64,000 bases of DNA from an uncultured Bacteroidia bacterium (GCA_902785785.1 CADAAA010000005.1:1-64000); one strand, 5' to 3'; positions 33,462-48,060 are shown, counted from the stretch's first letter. A program made the numbers and translations. Notes: generated from the letters alone by a model not told the origin.

Positions 33462-36400
33462 ATGAGAAATTCTGTACTAAGGAAAATGGCGGCGCTCACG
33501 CTGTCTATCCTCATCGGACTGCCCCTCTTTGCACAGCAGAGAGTGACGATCTCAGGTCGGGTCGTGGACGATCAGAATGAGCCTTTGATCGCTGTTGGAG
33601 TTGTCCAGCGGGGAACTACCAATGGCGTCATCACTGATCTCGACGGCAATTATTCCATCACCGTTCCGGCAGGAGCAACCATCCAGTTCTCCTCCGTCGG
33701 TTATGTCACACAGGAAATCGTGGCGACAACCACAACCACGGTCAACATCACGCTTGCTACCGACAACCTCATGATCGAGGAAACTGTCGTGGTCGGTTAC
33801 GGAGTCCAGAAGAAATCCGACGTCACCGGCGCTATCTCGCAGGTGAAGGCCGAGGACATCGCCAACCGTACCATCACTTCGCCTGAGGCAGCCCTCCAGG
33901 GCAAGACCGCGGGCGTTCAGGCCTATGCCTCTTCGGCCCGTCCCGGTGCCACTCCGGCCATCCGTGTCCGCGGTATCTCCTCCAACAACGACGCCAACCC
34001 CCTGTACGTCGTCGACGGCCGTATCACCAATTCCATCGCCGGTATCGACCCCAACGACATCGAGTCGATGGAAGTCTTGAAGGACGGCGCTTCCGCCGCC
34101 ATCTACGGTGCAGAGGCCGGTAACGGCGTGGTTATGATAACCACACGTCGCGGCCAGGGCGACGGTAAGATCAGCTATTCCTACCAGCTCTCCTCGCAGA
34201 GCCTGGGCAAGACCCCGAAGGTCATGAACTCCGAGGAGTTCATCCAGTTCTACATGGAGAAGGGCTCCATCAGCCTCAACGACGTGTACGGAAAATGGGA
34301 CCAGAAAACCAATACTGACTGGCTCGGCGCTTCGTACGGGAATTCCTTCATGCATCACCACAACCTGACCTTCCAGGCCGGTAACGACCGCGGAAGCCTT
34401 TATCTGTCCGGCTCATATCTGGACAATGACGGTATGTTCGTCGGCGACGCCGATGTGTACAACCGCGTTACCGGCATGATCAACGGCTCCTGGAAATTCA
34501 AGCCCTGGCTCGAGGTCCAGAGCAACAATCAGGTAGAAGTCTACCGCCAGCGCAGCATCTCCGAGGGTTCCGACTACGGTTCCGCCGTCCTCGCCGCCTT
34601 GCAGCTCGACCCGATGACTCCGGCCGTCTATGAGATCGGCGAGGAGCCCGAATTCATCAAGGATTATCTCGATGAGGGTAAGGTCCTCCTGACTGACGAG
34701 CAGGGCCGTATCTACGGTATTTCCCAGTTCAACCTCTCCGAGAACGTCAACCCCCTTGTCCAGCGCGACCGTTCCTATTCTATCTCCAAGGGCTTCAATA
34801 TCAACGGTTCCACTTCATTCAACCTCCGTCCCATCCCTGAGCTGACGATTACTTCCCGTCTGGGTTACCGTCTCACTTCGGGTGACAACTACGGATACAG
34901 CCATGACTATTTCGTCAATGAGGGCTATGCCCACCAGTACTATATGTCCATCAACGGCAGCGCCAGCAATTCGATGTATTACCAGTGGGAGAACTTCCTC
35001 AACTGGATGCACCAGTTCGGCAAGCACAACGTGTCCGTGATGGCCGGTACGTCCTACAGCCAGAGCCGCAGCTACAGCGCCAGCGCAGGTATCAGCGGTT
35101 CCGATACCGGCGGCGTCATCGACTTCGGTATCAAGCGTGACGACCCTCTGTTCTACTATATCAGCCAGGCCACTCCGACCGCAACCAAGTCCGTCGGTGG
35201 CGGCGTCGAGAATTTCAGCCGCAAGAATTCCTACTTCGGGCGTGTCGGCTGGAGCTATCTCAACAAGTACAATGTCCAGGCTACTTTCCGTGCGGATGCT
35301 GCCGACCTTTCCGTCCTTCCCAAGCCCATGCGCTGGGGGTACTTCCCTTCGGTTTCCGCTGGTTGGACCCTCTCCGAGGAGTCATTCTTCCTGCCGCTGA
35401 AGAGTGTTGTCAATTATGCAAAACTGCGTGCCAGCTGGGGCCAGAACGGCTCTATAGCAGGTCTTGGCGGCTATTCCTATGCCAATGACATCACCTCTGC
35501 CGGCCAGTATCCTACAGGCCTCCAGAACTCCGACGGTTCCTACCAGTATATCATCGGCTATGCTCCGTCGATGTCCGGTAACCAGGAACTTAAGTGGGAG
35601 ACTTCCGAGCAGTTCAACGTCGGTATCGACCTCCGCTTCCTCCGCGACCGTCTCACGATGAGCCTTGACTGGTTCGACAAGAGGACCAAGGACCTGATTG
35701 TAACCGGTATTACAACTTCCACGATTGTCGGTGTCAGCGCTTCTCCTATGAATGCCGGTAACGTCGACAACAAGGGTATCGAACTCGAAATCCGCTGGCG
35801 TGACCAGATAGGCGATTTCGGCTATAGCATCAGTGGTAACTTCTCGACCCTGAAGAACCGTGTCACCTACCTGCACCCGACACTCAAGGACGGCCTTGCG
35901 GGAACGGGTGTCCGCAACTACGGTACCGTCACCCGTTTCGAGATCGGTTACCCGGCCTGGCATCTGTACGGCTATGAGTTCGCGGGCATCGAACCCTCTA
36001 CCGGTGAGGCGCTCTTCAACCATTACAACGAGGATGGCTCCGTCACCACTACCACCGACCCTGCCGACGCTGACAAGCGTCACCTTGGCTCCGGAATCCC
36101 TACCTACAACTACGGCTTGACCTTCAATGCCGACTGGAAGGGTCTCGACTTCATGGTGTTCATGTCAGGCGCCGGCGGTAACCAGATCCTGAACGCGCTG
36201 AACAACATCGACTACACCTCCAACCGTCTCGTCTACTTGACGGAAGACCGCTGGACTCCTACCCATACCAATGGCACCATGCCTGCCGCCGGTGCCGCCA
36301 ACTATGCCAAGTTCCTGACCTCCAACGGTGTCGTGATGGATGCCAACTATCTCAAGATCAAGCAGATCCAGCTGGGTTACAACTTCCCGAAGAGTGTCAT

Positions 36401-36578
36401 CAACAGGATCCTCATCGACCAGCTGCGCATCTACGCTTCCCTGGATGACTGGTTCACCTTCACCAAATATCCCGGATTCGACCCCGAGATCGTCGGTGTC
36501 GGCGCCTCGATGGGTGTGGACAAGGGTAACTATCCGACCTCCAAGAAGGTGGTCTTCGGTGTGAACGTCACTTTCTAA
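33462..36578 (+). CDS. SusC-family TonB-dependent outer-membrane oligosaccharide transporter
   Basis: This 1038-residue protein has a signal peptide (LIGLPLFAQ), an N-terminal carboxypeptidase-like domain (VTISGRVVDDQNEPLIAVGVVQRGT...), a plug domain that begins near residue 107 with IEETVVVGYGVQKKSDVTGAIS and contains IRVRGISS and NPLYVVDG, and a 22-strand barrel that ends in VVFGVNVTF. It imports glycan oligomers with energy from TonB. The SusD partner starts 12 bases after its stop. The length is typical. The substrate cannot be read from sequence, but the neighbouring esterases point to an esterified plant glycan. Confidence 0.96.
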   Translation: MRNSVLRKMAALTLSILIGLPLFAQQRVTISGRVVDDQNEPLIAVGVVQRGTTNGVITDLDGNYSITVPAGATIQFSSVGYVTQEIVATTTTTVNITLATDNLMIEETVVVGYGVQKKSDVTGAISQVKAEDIANRTITSPEAALQGKTAGVQAYASSARPGATPAIRVRGISSNNDANPLYVVDGRITNSIAGIDPNDIESMEVLKDGASAAIYGAEAGNGVVMITTRRGQGDGKISYSYQLSSQSLGKTPKVMNSEEFIQFYMEKGSISLNDVYGKWDQKTNTDWLGASYGNSFMHHHNLTFQAGNDRGSLYLSGSYLDNDGMFVGDADVYNRVTGMINGSWKFKPWLEVQSNNQVEVYRQRSISEGSDYGSAVLAALQLDPMTPAVYEIGEEPEFIKDYLDEGKVLLTDEQGRIYGISQFNLSENVNPLVQRDRSYSISKGFNINGSTSFNLRPIPELTITSRLGYRLTSGDNYGYSHDYFVNEGYAHQYYMSINGSASNSMYYQWENFLNWMHQFGKHNVSVMAGTSYSQSRSYSASAGISGSDTGGVIDFGIKRDDPLFYYISQATPTATKSVGGGVENFSRKNSYFGRVGWSYLNKYNVQATFRADAADLSVLPKPMRWGYFPSVSAGWTLSEESFFLPLKSVVNYAKLRASWGQNGSIAGLGGYSYANDITSAGQYPTGLQNSDGSYQYIIGYAPSMSGNQELKWETSEQFNVGIDLRFLRDRLTMSLDWFDKRTKDLIVTGITTSTIVGVSASPMNAGNVDNKGIELEIRWRDQIGDFGYSISGNFSTLKNRVTYLHPTLKDGLAGTGVRNYGTVTRFEIGYPAWHLYGYEFAGIEPSTGEALFNHYNEDGSVTTTTDPADADKRHLGSGIPTYNYGLTFNADWKGLDFMVFMSGAGGNQILNALNNIDYTSNRLVYLTEDRWTPTHTNGTMPAAGAANYAKFLTSNGVVMDANYLKIKQIQLGYNFPKSVINRILIDQLRIYASLDDWFTFTKYPGFDPEIVGVGASMGVDKGNYPTSKKVVFGVNVTF

Positions 36579-36590
36579 TCTGACTGCCTT

Positions 36591-38159
36591 ATGAAAACTA
36601 GATATATCATTCTTTCCATCTTGACGGCCGTCCTGGCCCTGACTTCCTGCAGCGACCTGCTCGATATCCCCCGCAAGGGCGCCATCGACTACGATACCTA
36701 CTATAAGAACGATTCCGAGATAGAGTCCGCCGGCATCACCATGTACAGCGACGTGCGTGGCTGGTATTACAACGTGATGCTTGTCAAGAACATCATCTCC
36801 GACGACTATTATGCCGGCGGCGCCGCCCACGGCGACAACGTCGACATGGACGCCCTCGGTGAGTTCGGATTCAACTCCGAGACCAGCCAGATCGAGAGCT
36901 CCTTCAGCGGATATTACAAACTAATCTATCACGCAAACGTGATCATCGGCCACATCTCTCCCGAACAGAGCAGGGCAGCCGCCCAGGCCGTGGCAGAGGC
37001 GCACCTGTTCCGCGGCTGGGCATATTTCGAGCTCACCACCCTCTGGGGCAATCCTCCCATCGTGGACCACGAACTCGAACCTTCTGAGTACGCCCGGGGC
37101 AACGGCAGCACCGAAGACCTCTGGAAACTCATTGAGGACGACCTTACCTATGCCATCAATTCCGGCGCACTTGCACAGAAGAGTTCGTTGAACGACAACA
37201 CTACATGGCGTGCTACCAAGCAGTTCGCCCAGGCGCTTCTCGGCAAGGCATATCTGTGGATGGCCTGGGAGCTCAATGACAAAGGCTATTACAAGAAGTC
37301 CGCCGACCAGCTGAAGGCTGTCGTCGATTCTGGCCTGTACGACCTGTTCACCGCAGGCCCTTACGGCGACATGCGCCATACCGCGTATAAGATGAACTGT
37401 GAGGACCTCTTCGAGAGCATCCGGGTCAATGACCTTGACAACCAGTATGACAATTTCGATTTCTACGGGGCAATGGTCAGCTGGCGCAGCTCCGGCTCTG
37501 AAATGACCATACCTGCGGAGATCTGCGGTACCGGAGGATGGGGCTTCATGGTCCCTACCGTCGACCTTCTCGAGGCCTTCAACAAGTATGAAGGGGCTAA
37601 TAGCTACCGTCGTACCGAGACCCTCAAGACTTACGATGAACTCCGCGCGATGGGTGTTGTCTGGAACATGGCGACCCTCTCGACCGGCATCTTCAACTGG
37701 AAGGGCCGCTTCATGAGCGATGAGCTTTCCTTCTATGGCATGATCAATACCAAGAACCCTCTCTGGATGCGCTTCGCCGAGGTTCTCCTTCTTGGTGCCG
37801 AGGCCAGCTTCATGGCCGGCGACCAGGCGACTGCCCTCCAGTATATCAACCGCATCCGCACCCGCGCCCAGCTTCCCGCCCTCGCTTCCGTCGACCTTGA
37901 GACCATCAAGACCGAGAAGCGTCTCGAGCTCTGCGGCGAAGGCCAGCGTTTCCAGGACCTCCTCCGCTGGGGTGAGGCCGCTTCCCGCCTGAAGGAAATG
38001 GGCAAGGACTATCCCAAGATGGAACCCAACGGCTCCGTCACCTATGTTCCCAGCGGCCGTTCCGTCTATGGCTTCAAGGAAGGCAAGCACGAGCATCTGC
38101 CTTATCCTTTCACGGAGACCATGCTCAACGAGAACATCGTCCAGAATCCCGGTTATTGA
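36591..38159 (+). CDS. SusD-family surface glycan-binding lipoprotein
   Basis: This 522-residue lipoprotein (lipobox LTSC, Cys20) forms the lid of the SusC channel. The tetratricopeptide-like helical core includes EAHLFRGWAYFELTTLWGNPP, and the C-terminal part has RFAEVLLLGAEASFMAG, YINRIRTRAQLP and EKRLELCGEGQRFQDLLRWG, all standard SusD/RagB segments. It ends in NENIVQNPGY, a usual SusD ending. It lies 12 bases after susC and 7 bases before the next lipoprotein gene. Confidence 0.95.
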   Translation: MKTRYIILSILTAVLALTSCSDLLDIPRKGAIDYDTYYKNDSEIESAGITMYSDVRGWYYNVMLVKNIISDDYYAGGAAHGDNVDMDALGEFGFNSETSQIESSFSGYYKLIYHANVIIGHISPEQSRAAAQAVAEAHLFRGWAYFELTTLWGNPPIVDHELEPSEYARGNGSTEDLWKLIEDDLTYAINSGALAQKSSLNDNTTWRATKQFAQALLGKAYLWMAWELNDKGYYKKSADQLKAVVDSGLYDLFTAGPYGDMRHTAYKMNCEDLFESIRVNDLDNQYDNFDFYGAMVSWRSSGSEMTIPAEICGTGGWGFMVPTVDLLEAFNKYEGANSYRRTETLKTYDELRAMGVVWNMATLSTGIFNWKGRFMSDELSFYGMINTKNPLWMRFAEVLLLGAEASFMAGDQATALQYINRIRTRAQLPALASVDLETIKTEKRLELCGEGQRFQDLLRWGEAASRLKEMGKDYPKMEPNGSVTYVPSGRSVYGFKEGKHEHLPYPFTETMLNENIVQNPGY

Positions 38160-38166
38160 TTCTTAA

Positions 38167-39453
38167 ATGGATAAAACAATGAAAAGATCATTCATATACA
38201 GTATGATGGTGGCCGCAATGGCCGTCATCTCCTGCACGACCCCTGAGCTGGACCCGCTGAAGGGCATCTACCCTGAGGCCAAGGAGCCCGCCCTGACCAC
38301 GCTCGCAGAGTCTTCCTGTTCCAAGACTGAGACCACCCGCGTGTTCAAGCTTATGTTCACCGGTGACGCTACGCTGGAAGCCTACCTTGTCGGCGCACGC
38401 AACCAGTATTACCTGGAGTCCAATGTCTACGGCCCCGGCGAGTCCAACGGTTGCTTCCTCACTGACCGGACCAGGATTGATGGCAAGGCCGTCAAGTCCG
38501 GCAATATTACCGTCCAGAGGAAGGACAACGACCACTACAAGTTCGTCTTCGTTCTCTTCGATACCGACGGCAATCCTTACCGCACCAAGTGGGAAGGCAC
38601 GCTTGTCTACGAACCCGACCCTGAGGCCGTGAAGCTCACTGAAGTCCTTCAGGCCCAGGCCAATGCCAACAACACCGTGACCGTCAAGCTCGGTACCGCA
38701 GGCATGTCCGTCGATATGATGGGGACTCCAAGCGGTGATGGCTTCGCACTGACCGCAGACCTGTACAGCCCCGACGGATTCCTTCACGAGGGTACCTATA
38801 TGCCCGCTGCCGGTGACCCTGTAGGCGACGGCCAGTATGCTCCCGGTTATGAGTACGACCTCAGCGAATGGGGCATGGGCATCATGCATTGGGGAACCTG
38901 CTGGTGGGCCAACGGTAACGCCACGCATATCACTTCCGGCCCCATCACCGTGGCCAAGAAGGGTACCACGTATGTCATCACATGGGGTGACGAGAGCACC
39001 TATCCTAACTGGGCGGTGTTCGAGGGCGAGATCGAGGCCCTGACCCCTTCTGATGCTCCCGGCTCCGAGACTCCCGAGTTCACCATCACCGAGGAACTGA
39101 GCGATGCGGTTGACAACACCTTCGCCCCCGTTCCCGGCGTGAAAACCCATAACCTGACCCTCAAGAACGCTGCCGGCGAAGAGGCCGTGTGGTTCCAACT
39201 CGTCCTCACCGAGGGCGTCACCGACCTCTCCGGTGAATATACCTGCGTGGAATATGCGCATGAGGACCATACCTTCGGCAACGGTTATGACCTGAGCGCC
39301 TGGGGAATGGGTGTCGGTGGATCCCGTTATCTCAAGGATGACGGTTCCGTAGTCCTGGTCAACCCCGGTGAGACCCTCACCGTCACCCTCGTGGGCGACC
39401 AGACTTACAAGTTCGCCGGCTCTACGGGCTATTCGTTTGTAGCTGCGTTCTAA
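38167..39453 (+). CDS. SusE/F-position surface lipoprotein with repeated beta domains
   Basis: This 428-residue lipoprotein (lipobox VISC, Cys23) occupies the place of a surface glycan-binding protein after susD. I do not recognise the family. Three related modules of 100-120 residues can be seen, roughly 57-150, 165-290 and 305-428. The last two share YEYDLSEWGMG and NGYDLSAWGMG, followed by a strand, a GPITV or GETLTV turn and YVITW or YKFAG. The aromatic content (HWGTCWWANG) suits carbohydrate binding. A second ATG at 38179 would give a more usual signal peptide. The CE1 esterase gene starts three bases after its stop. Confidence 0.75.
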   Translation: MDKTMKRSFIYSMMVAAMAVISCTTPELDPLKGIYPEAKEPALTTLAESSCSKTETTRVFKLMFTGDATLEAYLVGARNQYYLESNVYGPGESNGCFLTDRTRIDGKAVKSGNITVQRKDNDHYKFVFVLFDTDGNPYRTKWEGTLVYEPDPEAVKLTEVLQAQANANNTVTVKLGTAGMSVDMMGTPSGDGFALTADLYSPDGFLHEGTYMPAAGDPVGDGQYAPGYEYDLSEWGMGIMHWGTCWWANGNATHITSGPITVAKKGTTYVITWGDESTYPNWAVFEGEIEALTPSDAPGSETPEFTITEELSDAVDNTFAPVPGVKTHNLTLKNAAGEEAVWFQLVLTEGVTDLSGEYTCVEYAHEDHTFGNGYDLSAWGMGVGGSRYLKDDGSVVLVNPGETLTVTLVGDQTYKFAGSTGYSFVAAF

Positions 39454-39456
39454 CAG

Positions 39457-41492
<2,036 letters not shown>

Positions 41493-41495
41493 GCG

Positions 41496-41507
41496 TGTTA
41501 CGTAACA
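41496..41507. repeat. short palindrome after the PUL operon
   Basis: TGTTACGTAACA is a perfect 12-base palindrome just after the esterase stop. It runs into a second small dyad (CAGTC 41506-41510, GACTG 41516-41520). The role is unknown. Confidence 0.3.
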
Positions 41508-41531
41508 GTCTCTTTGACTGAACATTATGAT

Positions 41532-41565
41532 AAAGCCCTCCCTGGTCTTTACCGGGAGGGCTTTT
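41532..41565. terminator. bidirectional rho-independent terminator
   Basis: AAAGCCCTCCC (41532-41542) pairs with GGGAGGGCTTT (41554-41564), and the T run goes on to 41565. The stem is also flanked by A residues, so it works for the convergent esterase and GH97 genes. Confidence 0.85.
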
Positions 41566-41602
41566 GTATAATCCTCTGACCTGCAGTTATTTGGAAATCA
41601 CG

Positions 41603-43549
41603 CTACCTGATGATGATGACGGCGCCGTCGTTCTGGGCTATCTCTACGAGATTGGCCTTGGCGGCTTTCGAGCCGGCTTTGGCCTTGTAGTCGACAGCTT
41701 TCTGTTGCTGCAAGCCGCCGTGCAGGACGGTCATCGAGGCGGGGGAGCCCAGCTCGGCAGCGACAGCCTTGAGGTCGAGGGAATACGGCGCCTCAGCAGC
41801 GTTGATGGCTGAGACATACCACTTTCCGCCCTTGCGGCGGGCTATAACCGCGTATTTGCCGGGATATCCGTCGATGTAACGGATGTCATCCCAGGTGGTA
41901 GGGACATCCCTGAGGAAGTCGAGGCAGTATGCGGGGGCGTCCTCGAGATTGTTCGGAGCCAGTGCGAAGTTCTGGATAGGGTTCTGGAAAAGCACTGCGG
42001 TAGCGAGCTCGAACTCATCCGTCGTGCGGCGTATCGGCCTGCGGGCGTTCGCCTTGTTCAGGAATTTGTTGAGGAAACAGCCTCCGAACTCCATGCATCC
42101 GACGGCGTTGCGGATGAACGGATGAAGCGTAGCGTTCTGAGCCTCGATGTCGCACTCGTGCTGGCCGAATACGAGGTTCTCCGAGGCGCGGACCGCCTCG
42201 CTGCCGACGTAGTTGGGGTACATGCGCTCCCAGCCGCGGGGGAGTGTGCAGCCGTGGAAGATCACCATCAGGCCATAGTCGTCGGCATCGCTCAGCACGC
42301 CTTCGTAGATACGCATGGTCTCCTGCTTGTCGCCTCCGAAGAAATCGACCTTGATACCCTTCACTCCGATGTCCTGAAGCCATTTCATCTCCTTCTTGCG
42401 CTCAACGGCGCTATCCATCTTGTTGAGAGGACATTGGGAGATATCGTTCCAGTATCCGCTGGATGAGTACCAGAGGAACACATCCACGCCTTTGGAGTGG
42501 GCATATTTCACCAGCTCCTCCATCCTGTCGTAGCCGATGTTCCTGTCCCAGAAATTGTCTACGAGGACATACTGGAAATCCATGGCGGCGGCGAGGTCGA
42601 TGAACTTGACCTGGTCATCGTAGTTGATGCTGCCGTCCTGCCAGAGGATCCAGCTCCAAGTGCCCTTGCCGAACTTGTAATTGTGCTTGGAAACATATCT
42701 GGGCTCGACCACGTCCCATGTGACGGTACTCTCCGCAATCGGCTTGAGGGTGCTGCCCACGGTGATCGTACGCCACGGGGTGGCTCCGGGGACGGCGAAC
42801 GCCGGCTCCACAGTACCGTTGCCGTCATTCTCCTCAGGCATCGGGAACTCGAGCCTGTAACCTCCCTTCGGGTCCCAGTCGCTCAGGCGGCCGCCGCAGT
42901 AGCGGCTGTCTACGCCTGTCTCGCTGACGAGCGCCCATCCGTCACTCCCGACCTTGAAAAGGCAGGGGAAGGTGTAGCCGTGGCCGTACTGCGACTTCTC
43001 GCTCATGGGCTTGTCTATGGCATAGAACTCCTCGTAGCTGGGTTTGGTGCGCTGCCATCCTATCATGGCGTCGCTCTGGGGCGTAAGGAAGGTCGTCGTG
43101 CTTTCAGGGAAAACGAATGATGTCGCCTCTTCGAAAATGCGTATGCTGGCCCAGCGGGGATTGTCCACGACATAGCGGAAAGCCACATCGTTGTCGCTGA
43201 CGCAGAACTCCACCTTGACGGCATCGCCGGCCTCATTCTCCAGGGTGCATATCAGGACGTTGGCGTCGTATGTGATACGGCCTTTCTTGATGCGGTCGAG
43301 GGTATATGAGTCGTGGATGGCCGAAGACTCGGCTTCCGTGACTTTTGCATTCATGAAATCGCCGCGGTTGGAGCGGAATCCCAGGGCTGAAGGAAGGACG
43401 ATGTCCTTCCCGTCTAGGGAGACGCTGTAACGGGCGTCGTCCGATACGGTCACCGTAAGCTTCCCGTCAGGGCTGGTGACGGTCTTGGGAGCCGCGGAAA
43501 GGGACAGGCAGAGCAGGCTCAGGCATAGAGCGGAGAGGTTTTTTTTCAT
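41603..43549 (-). CDS. GH97 family alpha-glycosidase (second copy)
   Basis: The protein has 648 residues from the ATG at 43549; the frame is open to 43573, but the -7 box lies there. It has a cleavable signal peptide (LLCLSLSAA) in place of the lipobox of the first copy. The GH97 N-terminal domain starts with TVTSPDGKLTVTVSD. The barrel carries GIKVDFF with Asp402, the retaining-type nucleophile, and FHGCTLPRGWERMYPNY. The C-terminal domain is the small beta-sandwich. It is likely an alpha-galactosidase or a relative acting on oligomers imported by the PUL, and it is divergent from the LacZ-type GH2 gene. Confidence 0.9.
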   Translation of the reverse strand: MKKNLSALCLSLLCLSLSAAPKTVTSPDGKLTVTVSDDARYSVSLDGKDIVLPSALGFRSNRGDFMNAKVTEAESSAIHDSYTLDRIKKGRITYDANVLICTLENEAGDAVKVEFCVSDNDVAFRYVVDNPRWASIRIFEEATSFVFPESTTTFLTPQSDAMIGWQRTKPSYEEFYAIDKPMSEKSQYGHGYTFPCLFKVGSDGWALVSETGVDSRYCGGRLSDWDPKGGYRLEFPMPEENDGNGTVEPAFAVPGATPWRTITVGSTLKPIAESTVTWDVVEPRYVSKHNYKFGKGTWSWILWQDGSINYDDQVKFIDLAAAMDFQYVLVDNFWDRNIGYDRMEELVKYAHSKGVDVFLWYSSSGYWNDISQCPLNKMDSAVERKKEMKWLQDIGVKGIKVDFFGGDKQETMRIYEGVLSDADDYGLMVIFHGCTLPRGWERMYPNYVGSEAVRASENLVFGQHECDIEAQNATLHPFIRNAVGCMEFGGCFLNKFLNKANARRPIRRTTDEFELATAVLFQNPIQNFALAPNNLEDAPAYCLDFLRDVPTTWDDIRYIDGYPGKYAVIARRKGGKWYVSAINAAEAPYSLDLKAVAAELGSPASMTVLHGGLQQQKAVDYKAKAGSKAAKANLVEIAQNDGAVIIIR

Positions 43550-43572
43550 GATCCGTAGTTTTGGTGTTTTCA

Positions 43573-43580
43573 CAAAGATA
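43573..43580 (-). promoter_or_regulatory. -7 box for the second GH97 gene
   Basis: CAAAGATA on the plus strand reads TATCTTTG on the minus strand, 23 bases before the ATG at 43549. It rules out the in-frame start at 43573. Confidence 0.45.
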
Positions 43581-43600
43581 ACAAATTGGAAGGAAAATGA

Positions 43601-46741
<3,141 letters not shown>

Positions 46742-46753
46742 ACTATAATCAAA

Positions 46754-47887
46754 ATGAAAAAGTTACTTCTATGGATCATCGGCGTCATCGCCGCTTTCGT
46801 TTTAGTCGTCCTGTGCGTCTGGGGCAGAGAAATCCGTACCATAAGTACTGTAGAGTCTGTCGGAGGCAACCAGTACCTCTATCACATGGAATACAGGGCC
46901 AAATATGACCTCGATGACCTTATCTCGAAGGATATCAGAAGCAACCCGGAGTTGCTGGATTATATCGTCGGCCGTATAGGCAAGGGCCTGCCCATCAAGA
47001 TGAAAAGTGCCCAGGTAGCTGACGAAAACGGGGAATTGAGCACTTTCAACTGTACCAGTTTCCAAGCTGTTAAGGCAAGCGGGGACGGCTTCTGGTATGG
47101 TCGCAACTATGATTATTTCAAGAATCCCACCATGGTGACCGTTTCCCGCCCGAAGAAAGGATACGCCTCCATTGCTGTGAGTGACATGTCCCATTTCGGC
47201 TATTCCCTCGATAAAGTGCCGGCGTCCCTGGGAAGCAAGATCAGCTGCCTGGCGGCCATCTATGCACCTGTCGACGGCATCAACGAGAAAGGGCTCTGTA
47301 CTTCAATCATGGCTCTTCCCAAGCAGGCAGCACGGCAGGAGACCGGCAAGCATAAGGTCGGCACGACCGTCATAATGCGCCTGTGGCTGGACCGCTGCGC
47401 GACGGTACAGGAGGCATTGGACCTTGCCGCTTCGGTCGATATCTGCCATGACGCCACCGTCGGGTCCGGCTACCATTATATGGTCGCGGACGCGAATGGT
47501 GACTGTGCCATCCTCGAGTTTGACAAGGATGACGGATGGAAGTCAATGGTGGTCAGGAAGCCCGCTGGGGAGAACTTCATGCTCGTGACCAACCATCTGC
47601 TTTCCGAGAAATACTATTCTCCCGAGCCCGATGAAGCCGTGGGGAATCCCCACAGCAAGAGCTGGTGGCGTTATGAGACTGCCCAGGCTTACCTGGATGC
47701 TCATAGTGGCATCCTGACCCTTGAACAAGCTCAGGAGTGTCTCTCCCAGGTGCATTGGGAAGAGTTTGTCTGGGACAACGGAACCGTTGAGACCACGCAG
47801 TTTAGCAACGTCTACGACCAGAATGCGCTCACTCTCGACCTCCGCAACTGGAACGATTACGGCAACACCGTCCACTTCGAACTTTAG
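46754..47887 (+). CDS. membrane-anchored Ntn-hydrolase (choloylglycine hydrolase/C45 acyltransferase-like)
   Basis: This 377-residue protein has an N-terminal membrane helix (LLLWIIGVIAAFVLVVLCVWG) and a proregion of about 75 residues before FNCTSF. Cys100 there is the expected nucleophile, made N-terminal by self-cleavage. GFWYGRNYDY and NEKGLCTSIM are typical of linear amide C-N hydrolases in the choloylglycine hydrolase/penicillin acylase group. It would act in the periplasm on an amide such as an N-acyl conjugate; bile-salt hydrolysis cannot be claimed. It is cotranscribed with the GH2 gene (12-base gap) and followed by a terminator. Confidence 0.78.
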   Translation: MKKLLLWIIGVIAAFVLVVLCVWGREIRTISTVESVGGNQYLYHMEYRAKYDLDDLISKDIRSNPELLDYIVGRIGKGLPIKMKSAQVADENGELSTFNCTSFQAVKASGDGFWYGRNYDYFKNPTMVTVSRPKKGYASIAVSDMSHFGYSLDKVPASLGSKISCLAAIYAPVDGINEKGLCTSIMALPKQAARQETGKHKVGTTVIMRLWLDRCATVQEALDLAASVDICHDATVGSGYHYMVADANGDCAILEFDKDDGWKSMVVRKPAGENFMLVTNHLLSEKYYSPEPDEAVGNPHSKSWWRYETAQAYLDAHSGILTLEQAQECLSQVHWEEFVWDNGTVETTQFSNVYDQNALTLDLRNWNDYGNTVHFEL

Positions 47888-47912
47888 GGGAATATCACTT
47901 CGATTATTTATT

Positions 47913-47946
47913 ACCGGCGTATCTTACGATGCGTCGGTTCTTTTTT
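47913..47946 (+). terminator. rho-independent terminator of the GH2-hydrolase operon
   Basis: ACCGGCGTA (47913-47921) pairs with TGCGTCGGT (47930-47938) in nine base pairs, two of them G-U wobbles in the RNA. It is followed by TCTTTTTT (47939-47946). Confidence 0.65.
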
Positions 47947-47948
47947 AC

Positions 47949-47985
47949 TGCTGTAGACGGTCCATTTTGTGGACCGTCTACAGCA
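47949..47985. repeat. perfect hairpin 1 of a tandem pair (core GTAGACGGTCC)
   Basis: TGCTGTAGACGGTCCA (47949-47964) and TGGACCGTCTACAGCA (47970-47985) form 16 perfect base pairs around the five-base loop TTTTG. It sits just after a separate terminator, so termination of the plus-strand operon does not need it. Confidence 0.7.
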
Positions 47986-47996
47986 AAAACGCCCTA

Positions 47997-48039
47997 AAAT
48001 GACGTAGACGGTCCATTTGCGGGACCGTCTACGTCATTT
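47997..48039. repeat. perfect hairpin 2 of a tandem pair (core GTAGACGGTCC)
   Basis: AAATGACGTAGACGGTCC (47997-48014) pairs perfectly over 18 bases with GGACCGTCTACGTCATTT (48022-48039), with a seven-base loop. It shares the 11-base core with hairpin 1 but differs in the outer arm on both sides in a compensating way. It may serve as the 3' end of the minus-strand peptidase mRNA. Confidence 0.7.
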
Positions 48040-48060
48040 GTGCGGACTCGAAGTTCCGAC

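Noticed and set aside
47888-48060. Insertion sequence ends or integron attachment site
   Set aside because: No transposase or integrase gene, no target-site duplication seen, and the hairpins lack the imperfect structure of attC sites.
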